A stretch of 64,000 nt of DNA from Panopea generosa (Eukaryota; Mollusca; Bivalvia; Adapedonta; Hiatellidae), in NCBI GenBank assembly GCA_029582155.1, contig CM055894.1, forward strand, positions 30,050,707 to 30,114,706, given 5' to 3'. The position numbers and the translations under genes are program-made. Position 1 is the stretch's first letter. The number at the start of each line of letters is the position of its first letter. Below the pieces are notes generated by a model. That model was given only the letters and a program-made list of their open reading frames with translations, searched no databases and was not told the origin of the DNA. Shown piece after piece: positions 1-13,089 of the stretch.

Positions 1-330
1 CCTTTCCATATTTATCCGTATAATAATATCGCGAGCATGTGCTTTAAATCTGATAGTTTAGCTAGCATTCAGTGACCTGACATAATAAGTTTGACGTCAC
101 CAATGTTCCACATTATGTCATTCGGTTATTAGATATATCGAACATTCAAAACAACTAACTGTTCTTACAGTATAAATGGAATAAATAGCTTTCACTGAAT
201 AATAAACTGACGATTGAGGCATTACGATATGTGTTATTAGTAACACGTATCAAAAGTAAAGAGCTATATTTATCTTCGCCTATACATATCATCTCTAAAG
301 CAGGAAGACATTTGACCCCATTAACCGGTT

Positions 331-341
<11 letters not shown>

Positions 342-376
<35 letters not shown>
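342..376. repeat. (AT)n microsatellite
   Basis: A pure AT dinucleotide run lies inside copy 1 of the large tandem unit. At the matching place in copy 2 only a short ATATAC stretch is present, so the expansion is specific to this copy. Confidence 0.9.
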
Positions 377-378
<2 letters not shown>

Positions 379-760
379 CCGAAGAAGGAAGTTACTGCGA
401 GTAAAGTATAACGCCGAACTTTAGTGTGAATTATTACGGCGTTATGTTTTAGGGATCGACTCAAGATTTGCAATTTAATGTCAACAAATCGTGAATATTT
501 GATTTTATGCTTTTAATTAAATTTGTATATTACAAATACTTGTAAAGTGAACCTAATTAAATAGCTACCTGAAACCCATGCAAACGAAATGCTTTTTAAT
601 TGAAATATGCTTTATTTCACATTACCTGTTAAAACGTGTTGGTGATGGTCCCTGTGACATAATTTGCGACAGTATGACATGTCTGTACCTAATATTTAAT
701 GAAAGTACTACAAATACTGAAAGGCGGGTAAAAATTGTAATCGATTCTCGATTTAAACAG

Positions 761-1039
761 CCGGGCCTGATTAATTAAGTCGCTAGCGCGTTCGATAATA
801 AATCCAGGGATACCGTTTGTCCGAATCCCTGCCAGTGGTAATTGATATACGGCATTGTGTATCATTATTATTAATCTTTAACCGTTGATTCAAGTGGAAA
901 TTAACCAGTTACATGCGGAGATGAGATGTTTTCCAATACTGGTTAACCTTCCTGGATCCCAAGAAAGAGGTGTTAGGTGAACTGATCGACTGTTAGCCCT
1001 CAATGGTATAAAATGACGCTAAATATTCAATCAATCTAT
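761..1039 (+). mobile_element. tRNA-derived SINE, family A, copy 1
   Basis: This copy has a tRNA-like head (CCGGGCCTGATTAA..., with B-box-like TTGTCCGAATCC at 817-828), a ~180-bp body (ACTGATCGACTGTTAGCC) and a tail of AATCAATC repeats. The same order is seen on the minus strand at 10994-11270, 18639-18944 and 53852-54134. It interrupts copy 1 of the large tandem unit: the flanks match uninterrupted sequence near 4190-4220. Confidence 0.75.
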
Positions 1040-1067
1040 CTTAACACTAATCCACAACAATTTACAA

Positions 1068-1172
1068 TGTTCATTCATCTCTCCCGGTGATTCAAGTGTG
1101 AAAATTATCAGTTACTTGCCCAGATGGGATGTGCTCGAGTACTGATTAACCTTCCAGGATCCCAGGAAATTT
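1068..1172 (+). mobile_element. SINE family A, internal fragment
   Basis: Only the body of SINE family A is present here (from TCATCTCTC...GTGATTCAAGTG to CCAGGATCCCAGGAA), without a tRNA head or a tail. It lies 30 bp after copy 1 and is also absent from the matching place in copy 2 of the large unit. It could be a separate truncated insertion or a remnant of a duplication of the neighbouring SINE. Confidence 0.6.
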
Positions 1173-1307
1173 GATTGCAGCATTGTTTCATGTGATTCAT
1201 TTGAAAAGAAGTATTTATTCAGCAAATGAACAAGTTTGTATTTAATATATTCATTCATACGTTCCTTAATAATAAGTATATGATAGTACAGTGGATCGTT
1301 ATCTGGG

Positions 1308-2164
1308 CTGTAACGAGGGTTAGGAAGGGATGCTATGCCTAGTCTTTGATGTCATGGACACATATACACTTGTGCATTGTCCTGGTGTAAAATATACCCA
1401 GACCTGTATAGGTCGGGGCGCTTCTCTTTCATTGCCCGTGCGAACTGATTTGAAAGTAGACTGGAATAATATTCACCATTGACTGCAGGCACGTGGTGAT
1501 TTTTCCTCTCACATTACAGGCATTACATAGCCCAGTCACTTAGAAATATTTGTTTTTGCAGGGGAAGGAGACCACATTGGTTCTTCCAGATATATCTTTA
1601 CTGCTTACTAACTCGCTCGAAAAAGTGCACCCACGTTTCGTCACAAATAATTACCTTATTCATTAATTGATCTCTTTCCGATTATATCTGTCGAGAAGTT
1701 CTAGGCATCTTTGTACCCATACCCTCTTCTGGTCTGGCAACAGCAACCGAGTTACCCTCCTCGCACATACATGTTGCATTGAAATTCCTCAGTCACTATT
1801 TCTTTAGCTGTTTCGTAATGTATCAGAAATGAATTGGCAATGTGACGGACTGTAACACATCTGTCTTTCATCACCATGCTTTCTTCATAAGCAATGACTT
1901 TTGGCGTCTTAACCGTAACATATCTAACTTTTCTAGTGTCATCTTTGAGCGTCACTCTATCATCTGAAAATCTGTCGAGCCACTTTCTAATGCAATGATA
2001 TTATGTCCCAATGAACTATCTTCAAATCGGCTACCGTCTCTGACAAAGTTTTACCTTATTTTGCATAAATGTTTATAGCAGTGCGTTGTTATATTACTTA
2101 ACTCTCCGACATTTCTCAGCGACGTGCCCCTATTTGCAAAAAGAAACTTACTGAACGTCCCTCG
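1308..2164 (-). pseudogene. Mariner-family transposase remnant (decayed)
   Basis: On the minus strand, conceptual translation shows fragments of a mariner (DD34D) transposase in the right order. A helix-turn-helix-like part (CVTVRHIANSF, 1752-1955) is followed by CDETWVHFFE around the first catalytic Asp, then LHQDNA around the second, then LPNPRYSPD, where the homology stops at 1308. Many stops and frameshifts lie between them, so it is dead. The right edge GAACGTCCCTCGTA (about 2150-2164) looks like a mariner terminal repeat next to a TA. The opposite terminal repeat and the C-terminus are missing. The matching place in copies 2 and 3 of the surrounding unit lacks it, which brackets the insertion. 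Confidence 0.7.
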
Positions 2165-3569
2165 TATTTACTCGTGTTTTAATTTCAAGTGAAATATGTT
2201 CGACATAGATATAAAATATAAATAGAAGCACAAACGTACGGATGTATATCTCCAGGTGCACTTATAAATATTTAAGTTGAATGTAAACATACTTTGTGTT
2301 CAATAGACCTTGCACAACTGTATATTTGTAGTTAACATTACAGGGCGATATTTAACCGATATATACCTTACGATTGGAAATGGGTTAATACCATTCCCTA
2401 AATATTTGTTTTGGAATAATAATATTTTGAAATAAGTAATAAACGCTTATTAAAGAACGTTTCTATTTATAACAGGGTCACGCAACTTGGCATATTGATG
2501 ATAAATATGCAATCAAGCGTGCTAAATAAAACAATGTGTTAGGAAGTATATGAAGCAAGTATCTGTTTGAGTATATGTTACTAACGTACGTCATTAATTT
2601 GTAAAACTAATTATAAGATTGATTCGAGTCTCTTTAAGGTAAGAACACTGCACTGCGTGATAGTATTTTAAGGCTATGACTAGCAGTGCTTACTGATATG
2701 TAAAGGATAAGCTTTGTTGCTTGATACAACTATTTCATGGAAATCCCAGTTCGTTGTGTGTATATATATATATATATATATAAATTACGCATATTTCACA
2801 TGATTTACTGGAGAGGGAACACTAACATACGTAACAAAAAAAAGATTGCACTGATAAGATATAAATTATTAATCTACTTTCATGATCATGTAAGTAACGT
2901 TTTGTCCATTTAATTTTTACATACTTTACTGCATTTTTTTAAAAAAAAATATTGATAAAATGTCAGATGGCGTCCGGGGACAAGCAAAGGTCCGTTACCC
3001 TGCCTGTGGGGATGTGGTGTCCACCTAATGCATGGGAGAATGTTGGTTGGATCTCAGGTTTGTTGATATGAAATAAAACATTCTCGATATTCGTTGAGTT
3101 TTGAAAATAGTTTGAGGATGTTCTGGGCTTGTATCTGAGTAATTTATATTAGAAGGGTAAAGAAACGCCGGAGGATTTTCCGAGCCATATTATCAAACAA
3201 TTGTCAGCGATATTTAACACTCTTAGATATGCATGTAGAGATATTTCATTAATGAATTTTTCCAATATGCTCATTATTATTGACAAAATCATGGATGAAA
3301 TACCTTCACATACATATTCGAAAACTATAAATATCTCTTACAATAGTTTGTTAATGTGGCTCCGAAATTCACCCGATGTTTCTTTATCCTTCAGTATATC
3401 ATACTATGTGTATTTGGCATATTTTTTGTGACAACGCTTGGAATACTGTTCATAGCAGACACCGTCCGTCTGCTGTTATTGTGTTACTGTTACTGCTGTT
3501 TATGTTGATAGTTCAACGTTACTGCTATTTCTGTTAATGTGCTCCTGTTATAACTGTTTACATTAGTTC

Positions 3570-3662
3570 TTCCCTGAAAGCGGGCACAATAATAGATAAA
3601 AAAAGCTATGAGTTTCCTTCGCCATCGAGCTACAATAAATAAGTATAAAGTTTAAATTAAAC
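3570..3662 (+). mobile_element. SINE family B, 3' fragment
   Basis: TTCGCCATCGAGCTACAATA followed by AATAAGTATAAAG is a diverged copy of the 3' domain of SINE family B, whose fuller copies are at 21069-21290 and 52258-52445. Confidence 0.45.
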
Positions 3663-6600
3663 TGAAGAATGACGCATTAATATATATATATATGACATTA
3701 AGTATACGAATCTAAAGTAGGTGTATTTTTTAAAGGAATATGTTTGTGTCATTGGCTATACAGCGCATCTCTAAATCAGGCAGACATTTGACCCCATTTA
3801 CCGGTTATATACATATTTCATCAAACAAGGAAGTTAATGCGAGTAAAGTATAATGCCGAACTCTAGTGAGTATTATATGACGTTATGTTTTAGGGATCGA
3901 CTCAAGATTTGAAATGTAATGTCATTGAGCGGGAATATCTGATTTTATGCTTTAGATTAACTATGTATATTACAAATACCTGTAGATTTTACATTATTGA
4001 ACAGCTAACTGAGACCCATGCAAACAAAATGCCTTTAAATCGAAAATATGCTGAATTTAACATTACCTGTTAAAACTAGTTGGTGATGGTCCCGATGTCA
4101 TGATTTACGACAGTATACAATCCATGTAGCTAGTATTTAATGAAATCACTTAAAGTACAGGAATGCGGGTGAAATCTGTAACCGATCTTCGATCTAGACA
4201 TCAGTTTACAACAGTTTACAATGTTAAAGATTTGTTTACTTTAAACTAGTTTTGAAATGATACACAATTAAAATACCTCATTTTCTATTCAGACCAATAC
4301 TTTTGTTCCTGATATGGAATGGGCATAACTCTCATTTTCAAAACTAACAGTTGTCAGTCATACAATTGTCTTAAACGAATTAAACTAAGTTATTCATGTA
4401 GTATCAGTTAAAGTCACTAGCCGCATATGTATATACATATATATGTAGGCGGATATATCCATATGTATATACATATAGACGGAAATATTAATTTTGTCCG
4501 TAAACATCAGAAAAATTGATTGCAGTATTGTTCGATGTAATTAATATAAACATGATTAGTTTTAACCCAAGAAAACATGTTACAATATTTATTCAAAACA
4601 TGAACCCAAACTATATTGCACAGTTAATATGAGTATTCATTCATACATTGTTTTGATAATTGGTACAATACAGTTCAGTGAGATCATTATTTAAAGTACA
4701 CCTATCAAAATACACAGTCTTGAACGCCCATATTTTTTAGAAAGTAGTTATGTACTATTGTTTGTGTTTTTACAGAAATATGATCAGGATTGATATATAA
4801 ATCGATGATGCTAGTGTTACTGTTGTTTTGGCTGATGGCGCTACATTATAACTTTTTCTAATTTTGTTGAAAATGTATTTAAATTATGCAACATTCGTTG
4901 CTGTTGTTGCTGATAGGTTGTTTTCACTACTGTTGAGCGTTATTGCTGTATCTGATTATATGCTACTGTTGCCATATTAGCAATGACCCTGAGATGAGTG
5001 CTACTGACACCAAATCGTGTTGAGGTTTTAAAGCTGCAAATAAACGAATACACATATATCAACAAATTGATTTCAACAAACACACTCGCCGACCCGCAGC
5101 CAGGCCAATGACTAAAAACCTTCAGTTCACTCAACCCTACTTTACAAGAAATCTTCGGTCGGTAAACTATAATAACGAAAACTATACTGCATTCAGCTTC
5201 TCATCTGTAAATTTCTACTTGTCTTATCTTTACTCTTTCTCCACTCCGTTTTTGATATTTTCATTTTATATTCACCATTAAAATATTACTTGTAAAACAT
5301 TGTATGCATGTTATGTTATGTAATGTGTTAAGTTATTGTATAGCTTGTATTGATACTTGAACTGTTTTTGTATAACATTGTATTATGTCTTACATTGAAT
5401 AAAAGATATGCATTACAAAATGAATCCTCGGTCGCACTATAAAAAATCAGAACCTGAATTTGTTCACCGATTACATGATATACTCTCAGAAAAATACAGA
5501 CTTCACCTCTTTCACCAACAGGATACCGACTTAATCTTCAAAATCATACTGACAAGCACCCACAAAACCGTCTAGATAAGACAACTGGCTGCTCAGAAAT
5601 TAATACGTAGTTGTCCAGAACTTCATGCACGTCTCCAAACGATATATTGCTCAAAAAGTGATGCACGTGCCTCAGTAATCTGGCACATCTCCACTCCTGA
5701 GTGATGATAGATCTGCCTTGATCCAAGAGCGTGCCAATATATTTGATATATGGGCCGAACATTTCAACTCAATTCTCAACCGCTCATTTTCCAACGATTT
5801 GAACCATAGCTTGCATCCCTAACGTATGGACAAATGATGCTCTTGATGACACACTCCCATCCTAGAATAGAAAGAATCACAAGACAGCTCTTCTTTGGCA
5901 AACTATAAAACCATTTATACAATTTGAGTAGCGTTCTGACAGGTAAAACATGAGTGTGATTTTAATATGCAGACCAGATATGTGATACCTACCTTGCAGT
6001 TACTCGTCTCATTTACAAACGGCGGATCAGTATTTTATGGACACTTCCTGTTCATATGTCGCCCGTGTGCACACTTTCTAGACCATTTGTGTTCCTGTTG
6101 CTGTTATACGATGGCAAGATTTAGGATAATCATGTACCCTGTATCTGTTCCATGTTTATTTTTACCCTCCAAAACATGCATACTTTTATACGAGACTACA
6201 TTCTCTCCATAAGCGAGGCACAATTCATTTTAAATTTCATTTGCACACACGTCAAGGAGACAATGGATTTGTGTATAGGTCCTTATTGCATCCGCGTTCA
6301 TAATTACCTGTCGTTCTTGTGTCAGTGTACAGGTTTTCATTCGATATATTAGAATTTATTTAACACGTAAACATATGTATTTGTTCATCAATGTGCCGGT
6401 GGAAAGCAACTGTGTATTGCATCATACACGTTTCGTAGATAACGTGCATGTAATGCAATTTTAATGCGATTAACATTACATATTAAACACCCCTCGTAAT
6501 ACGGCTTTGTCAGTGAGTACACGAATACCATGTTTAAGTTGTTTGTAAAATGAATAAGTACTTGTCCTTGCCTGGAACACATCATCGCTTAATAAAGGAA

Positions 6601-8007
6601 GACATTTGACACAGATAACCGGATATATATATATTCGTAATCAAATGTCATAAAGGGTGAACATTTAATTTCTGTTATTATTCAATTTATACAAGATACA
6701 TTATAACTATAAAATAAATATAATTCAATAGATAACTAGCATCGATACAAAACATGCTTCTAAAATGAAGATATGTTGTTTTAATCCTAACCTATTACAA
6801 ACGTGTTTGCGATCACCCCTACGGCATGATATGCATTCTAATGACATGTTGAAGTATGCATTTTGCGATATTATTTCTTGTAGTTTGTTTCAACCAAAGC
6901 AATGGAAGTACTAAAAAAACAAGCAAATACATATCATTGATCCTCGACACGCAGTCAAACGTGGTGAAGTAATTTGAGATAATTGCATTTGAATGCATTA
7001 TTCTTCGTTTGAATAGATTGCAAGCTGCATATTTACCAAGAACAATATCATTATACTATCGATAAAACTATGTAAGAACAATAGAGCTAAGGTGACCCCT
7101 AATTACTATACTTTATTTTAGCAATACCTATATTACGACGATAACTAAATTAGTATTTTCAATCGATAATACTAAAACTAATTTTAAACAATGAAACAAT
7201 AGGACTCATGGTTATTTTAAAGGTTTGTTTATTTAATACCAATTTTGTAAATGATGTCTATATGATAGAAATGTAAAATAAAAATCCCCAAGTATATATT
7301 CAGACCATCATTTTTTCTACTTCTGAAAGGCACAGAACCCTGGTAAATGATTAAAAAAACTATCCACATTTGAGATCATCTATAGCAATATGAAATGCCC
7401 GTTTTTTGTTCAAGAGTTTGTATTTATATTTTCAAAACCGATCTATGTCACATATCTGTTTTAGGCTAAAGAAATCCAATTAATTATAGTTTCTTTATAT
7501 GGTTAAATGTCCATAGGCGGAAATTATTATATAGTGCATAAATATAAGAAAAAATGATGATACATCTAATCATTGCAATATTGTAATATACAATTCCTCT
7601 CCATGACGCAAAAACATAATTACTACAATTTTATTTAGTACATGAACCACTTTATATCACACATTCAAAATAACCATTCATACATTGTAATTAATTAGCA
7701 TATGATAATTAAGGATAGTAATTAACTCTGAATATGCGTTTTAATATTATATAAGAACACGATATCCTTAACGGCCCAATATTAACAAAGTAAGTATGCA
7801 CCATTGTGTGTGATTCAAATGAAATATGATCAACGAATGTAAATAAAGAGAGTAGCCCAAATCTGCGTCTTTTAATTTTCAAGTGCACTGATATGTCTTT
7901 AAACTTAATGTAAACATACTTTATTGTCAATAGACCTTGATTATGTCATGCACAATGTATTGTTGTACTTTAAAGGTAAATGTTTAACCGACATATTTAA
8001 CCACATA

Positions 8008-8040
8008 CGAGGGACGTTCATTAATAATTCGTCCAGTAAA
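8008..8040 (+). mobile_element. Mariner-like terminal repeat fragment
   Basis: ACGAGGGACGTTCATTAATA matches the outer end of the mariner remnant at about 2164, in inverted orientation. It lies in copy 3 of the large unit beside the block that borders the mariner in copy 1. The next 300 bp show no transposase, so it is a solo end or a short non-autonomous relic. Confidence 0.4.
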
Positions 8041-8524
8041 TTATGAACCGTTAAAATGTGTATCGTAGAATTCCACAGTCAGATAGATGTATTTTTGTGT
8101 GCACCCAGTGATACCAACATACAAATCGAACGAGTTCCAGAACCCTTTTTATCATAGTTTTAACAACATACACTCGTATACATGGTGAATGCAAGAAAAT
8201 CAAACATCAGTTCACTGTTTCGAGCCCCATATAAAGAATGACAGCAAAACATGGCTAAAGACAGACAATGGTCTTGCATCGATAAAGACGTGTGGTGTTT
8301 CAGTGTCTGATGGGTATACAATTTAGTAAATTAATTTTTAAATTTTGAGATAAATATACAGGCGGCTTAGTGTCCCATATAGTTTTACTTTTGTGCGTTA
8401 ATAAATGGTAGATGCATGACGATAGAATGTCGTTTAACGCCATATTGCATCATATTTCAGTCTATATATGGCATATCCAGTTGTATTGTTGGAGGAAGAC
8501 CTCAGAACGAATCCGAGTAGAACA

Positions 8525-8660
8525 AAAATGCTTCCGCCAACTTTGGCAAACTGTCTATCGTAAGGTTGTGGAAATGAGTGGAACTCGAACCAACGACCTT
8601 AGCGGTGAAAGGTATTTGATCTTATAACGGCGTTTTAGACCATTCGACCACTAGGTCCCA
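8525..8660 (-). mobile_element. tRNA-derived SINE, family C, 5' part
   Basis: Read on the minus strand, the tRNA-like head (TGGGACCTAGTGGTCGAATG with an A-box, and GTTGGTTCGAGTTCC with a B-box) is followed by the start of the family C body (GTTTGCCAAAGTTGGCGG). The arrangement matches 50991-51225 and 57225-57604. It is not a functional tRNA gene because no acceptor stem can form. Confidence 0.65.
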
Positions 8661-9499
8661 CGTTTATATATCGATTATGTCATGCTGTGAACGTAACTTT
8701 GAGATCATCGCGTGTCCTTTTAAGTTTTAGATATTGAAGTGTTGCGGCAATATCAAAATGCCTATAACTGTGTACTGCATATACCTACTGATACGTTAAG
8801 GTTAATCTGTGTTAATTGTAACCTGTTATTGTTAAATATTGTAATGATCATTTTTATAATTAAGATACAACATGAGACAGGGAAATCCTCATATTTTGTA
8901 TGTTTATCATATATGACGCAGGTCTCACATGTATCACTGTTTTAAACATTGGCTCGTTTTACGTATGCTCGTGTGACACGAACTATTATGTTATGTGTTA
9001 CTGTTATTGTTGCTTCTATTGAGGATGTCTGTAAACGATGCAGTGTATGTTGCAGATATATGTAACTGGTACTGCTGTTTCTGCTGATGGTGTTACCGAT
9101 ACATGTTTGTATGATGAAGTGTAACAGTGTCACCTTACTGCTGTTAGTAATTGCTGCTACTTTTACTGTTGGTTCTGATGGTAGGTTACTGTAGTTTATG
9201 TTGATGTTATACCCTTTATGTTTCCTTTGATGGTTTTTATTATTACCGTTGTTTATGCTGATTTGCTACTGCTGTTTTCGTTTGTGTTAAAGATGCTGAG
9301 GCATAATGTAACAGTTGTGAGTGGTTCTGTGAAATGTTCTAACAAAAATTTAATTTTGAGACTCGTTAGTTTAAACATATTTTATTCACAAATAGTATAC
9401 AATTACATTGAAAATATCACATATAAGTTAACTCATGTGTATACAATTATTAAAGGGATTCAGAAAAGACTCGTTGTATTTCTGATTATGTTATAGCTG

Positions 9500-10990
9500 T
9501 TCTATAATCTCTATTGTGTATTTCTAAGTCACCAGTAACTTCCTTATTGTCTTAGTAAAGCAGTCAACAAAGTTAACAGATTACACCACAGTGGTGTGAG
9601 TTAATTTCATGGTTTGGCATTAGTTCATAAAACGGAGCATTTATCATATGTATCTCGTATTATGCATTTATTTTATGAGAAAGTTCCTGGTGTGGCTATA
9701 TATATATATTTCGGCATTGCATTTTTATTGGGACTTTGAGTTGAAGTGGAGTTAAGTAAACGGACGAAACTTAATTAGGTCTTCATTTTATTACCCTCAC
9801 ACTGGTGACGAGTTGGTTTTATACACAATATAAGTTAATGATAAAAAACAAATACTTATAAATAGACGAACATTTGTGAAATTATTGATATATGAAGAGT
9901 ATATAAAGAGTAAAATTGAGTGTAGTACACGTTTTCACTATTTTGATAAAATTGTGTATTATATATTATTTATCGTATTTAGTTTCACAAGTTGTCGGTG
10001 AAAGATCTTAAAAACCTCACAGTATTTAATATTTCTCCTCAGCTACAAACACTTTATATCGTTTATAGACTAGTGCCACATCGCTTCAATATTTCATGCA
10101 AAGTACATTATAAGAACACGCCTGCGCTATTAACTGTTATACTATGATTATTAGTTATTTATCAAAACGTTCAATACATGACTTTAAATAAAATATATAC
10201 AATTGGAATTTAGAATATTTCATCTCAGAATTATGCAGGATTTCCTAGCATACACATATTAGCATTCTTATAGTTCTTGAAATGCCAGTTTGTATGTGAT
10301 ATGTTCTGTGCATTGTTTTCGTTGTCTAATGCATATGTTTGAATTATACTGCACTAACTACCACCACTTCTTCAAAGTGCTTACTTTTATAATCTATGCA
10401 ATTAGATGGACTCTAATATCTACAGCACATATGCGTACAAAGTAAATATGTGGAAACCGTAAAAGAATAATATTACATGAAATGTTTTATTTCAACTATT
10501 GATAAAACACGATCTCATCTATCTGTACTGTTAACGACTCGTCTTAGTTTTCAGATTTTCATACACTTCCATTCCTTTTTGAGAGTTGGTCACTCCTGGA
10601 ATAAACAACATATATAACAATAGCAATAGTCCAGATGGTTTGTGTGTGCGGTGTTTGAAAATATGACAGTAGTACACGTAGAAATAAATGTATAATGAGA
10701 TATCGACATTGATATAGAAGTAGAAACACACATAGTAAGCGAACTTAAATTTATTGGTATCTAAATAGTGCATCAAGTAGTAGAAATAGTAATAGAGAAA
10801 TGCAAATGGCATATGCATAGTAAAACGTAGCAGCAAGTTATTACATGTAGTTGCTGAAAAGGCAATACAACCTATCTTATGGGAGTTAATTTAATTCAAC
10901 AACACTTGTACATATTTTATTATAGTCGGAACTGAAAAAATTACAACATACTGTGCTCATCTTAAGATCAGACTTTTTGTTTGTATGGAT
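9500..10990. other. AT-rich intergenic stretch, nothing recognised
   Basis: I found no protein domain, RNA gene or repeat structure here. The longest open frame (minus, 10531-10836) is a Tyr/Phe-rich translation of AT-rich DNA and is not credible. Confidence 0.5.
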
Positions 10991-10993
10991 ATT

Positions 10994-11270
10994 TTGCGTC
11001 AGGATTTGTCATTGAGGGCTAACAGACGATCACTTTTCCTAACCACACATTCCTTGGGTTCCAAGGAATTGACTCGTATAGAAGCATCCAATCCCCAAAA
11101 GCAACTGATAACGTTTCTACTTGAATCAGAGGTGAGAGACGAATGACAATGAGACGCACTGTCGTATATCAATATATCTATCATCATGGAGACAGTGGCC
11201 GAACGGTAGGTCGATCTCTTGACCCTTGGATTGATAGTCAGACGCTACCCATTAAGCTAACTAGGCCCGG
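10994..11270 (-). mobile_element. tRNA-derived SINE, family A, copy 2
   Basis: The minus strand has the tRNA-like head starting at CCGGGCCTAGTTAGC (11270) and the family body with CGTCTGTTAGCCCTCAATGA. The GATT-type tail seen in other copies is missing. The B-box region is partly deleted. Confidence 0.7.
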
Positions 11271-11450
11271 TTTTAACATCAGTGCAATATCGGAAATACT
11301 GCAGAATGGTTGTACATGACGATTAATAGGATTAATATAGCTGTAATGTATTTTTATTATAATATTTTAAAAAACAAACTGTTACTTGTATCATACGTTT
11401 TTATCATTTTCCTTGTGAATTAAAAACAATTTAAATGTTTAAATAAATAC

Positions 11451-11536
11451 CTTGTAGATGGGCTTCAACATCTGTATATACATGTTCTTTGAGATTACTA
11501 GAAATTGTAGATTCATAAGTTGTTGTACCGGTTTCA
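11451..11536 (-). pseudogene. Putative cytoplasmic-tail exon of the Ig receptor
   Basis: This 86-nt minus-strand segment is bounded by an acceptor (TATATTTCAG) and a donor (CAAG|GTATTT). One frame is open throughout and gives ETGTTTYESTISSNL...EHVYTDVEAHLQ, a hydrophilic sequence with two tyrosines typical of a receptor tail. Its start phase does not join directly to the 12437-12532 exon, so either an intermediate exon is missing from my reading or the copy is damaged. Confidence 0.4.
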
Positions 11537-12436
11537 CTGAAATATATCACATTATAGTAACACACTTAATGCTATCATCAATACGCCATTATACATGCGT
11601 GAAATAATAGAAATATAACCTATTATATTTAATTTTTAGTTTGATGTCTTTTACGAACAGCTTTGGGGATAGTAACATAATTAACATGAAACATAACTAT
11701 TAAATGTTCAATAACGAGATATATAGTGTGTACATTTGTGCCAGAAAGTGAGCTATATTTATTCAGACCAAACTACTGAGATGAACAAACGATGATGCAA
11801 TTACATCAATTAAAAAAAACAACAAAGCTTACATTGTACACTAAACAGTCTGTTTTATACTTTACTAAGGTAAATTATAGTCAGACAAAATAAACGTTAA
11901 GTCCCTTTTGCAACAGTATAAACATTAAAAGGTATAACATATACATAACACGCCTGACAAATAAACATAATAAAGTGTATAAGATATAGCTAAAAATGAC
12001 GTCTGTCTCATTTAAGATAATGTCGTCTGTAGCCACAACTAAAATATACGATAAGTAGAATGCAACTGAGATACAAAGTTACGCACTATCGAAGTTTATA
12101 ATGTATGTCCTTTACATTTAATTGATCATGCCATGTGTAAATACTAATAACCATTGCCAATACCTCATTTATATCGCATGATATATATGATAATATTGCA
12201 AAAGTCTATGTTAAGATTTCTAACACTGATGTAATAATTTAAAGTAATTTATACCGAACAGAGGCAGGCAAGCTAGACAACATGACAACTGCAATGCGTT
12301 ATTACGAAACAACACTTTAGAGCACGCAGTTATTGAATATTAATTTTTATTCAACATACTGGATTGTATTACTATAACTAACACTGTATATGTCACGCAC
12401 GATTGAATGCGTCAGGTGTAACAGGAAACATCTTAC

Positions 12437-12532
12437 CTGTTGAAGACACGTTGTAGTACACATGCTGATGTTTAGGTACGTCTTCAACATGCTGACCATT
12501 TTTGTTTGATGTGTTTAAACATGTACACTTCC
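12437..12532 (-). pseudogene. Putative juxtamembrane cytoplasmic exon of the Ig receptor
   Basis: A 96-nt minus-strand exon with a good acceptor (ATATTGCAG) and donor (ACAG|GTAAGA). It reads GKCTCLNTSNKNGQH... and ends in HVYYNVSST. The YYNV motif could be a tyrosine phosphorylation or SH2-docking site, but that is inference. Its phase joins exactly to the upstream transmembrane exon, which supports both. Confidence 0.5.
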
Positions 12533-12604
12533 CTGCAATATAAACATACAAACTGGGTGTAGTCTAAGAATACGAAATGAAACTAATACAAAAGTATATG
12601 ATAC

Positions 12605-12926
12605 CAGTCGGGACCCACGAGAACAAAAAAACGTGGATTCACCGAATTACCTGCTCATTTTTGTACAGTAGTTTAACACAAAAAAGTCCCATTAAAGGAG
12701 CGCGCGCTTTTTAATTGAAATCTCAGTACCTTATTAAATTCAATATATAGAGATAATGACATAACTAAAGTCTTTGAAATTTTAATTCATGTTTCAAAAT
12801 ATATTGAATATAAAAAATGGCGACCAAAATAGCTTGCGATGCTGAAACTGGACTATTTTCACCGTTGCTACGCTGTCGTTAAGTGAGCAGGGTTGCGTAC
12901 TAAAATGACCGTGTGGGTCCTGACTG
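12605..12926. mobile_element. MITE, 322 bp, with TIRs and TAC target duplication
   Basis: The left end CAGTCGGGACCCAC is the reverse complement of the right end GTGGGTCCTGACTG apart from one base, and TAC lies directly outside both ends (12602-12604 and 12927-12929). There is no coding capacity. A 3-bp duplication fits CACTA/EnSpm-type or PIF-Harbinger-type transposition, but the end sequence does not settle which. It lies in an intron of the Ig receptor pseudogene. Confidence 0.7.
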
Positions 12927-13089
12927 TACATGATGATGCCAGTTACATTTTAGTTGTATTTGTTACACACCTCATATTTATAACTATATAATAATTTTCC
13001 ACAATGCATTTCATTGATATATATTTTTTTCAATATTTTCCTCATATTTTTAAAAAAAAGTCATAGTGTTTATTCTATTCAATACAAAC

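Larger units (their letters stand above)
287..9500 (+). repeat. Three diverged tandem copies of a ~3 kb non-coding unit
   Basis: The stretch starting at about 287 (AGACATTTGACCCCATTAAC, then AGGGATCGACTCAAGATTTG and TTACCTGTTAAAAC) recurs in the same order from about 3765 and, more diverged, from about 6585. Later blocks also match in order. The GATTGCAGCATTGTT block near 1180 matches 4515 and 7570. The AATGTAAACATACTTT block at 2280 matches 7905. Blocks rich in TTACTGCTGTT lie near 3470, 4810 and 9050. The unit is about 3.5 kb in copy 1, which carries later insertions, and 2.8-2.9 kb in copies 2 and 3. No conserved reading frame is visible, so I read this as a segmental tandem duplication of non-coding DNA. 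The end at 9500 is approximate. Confidence 0.7.

Noticed and set aside
10531-10836. 101-codon minus-strand frame, Tyr/Phe-rich, membrane-like
   Set aside because: Composition follows from AT-rich DNA. No codon bias, no splice context, no family resemblance.
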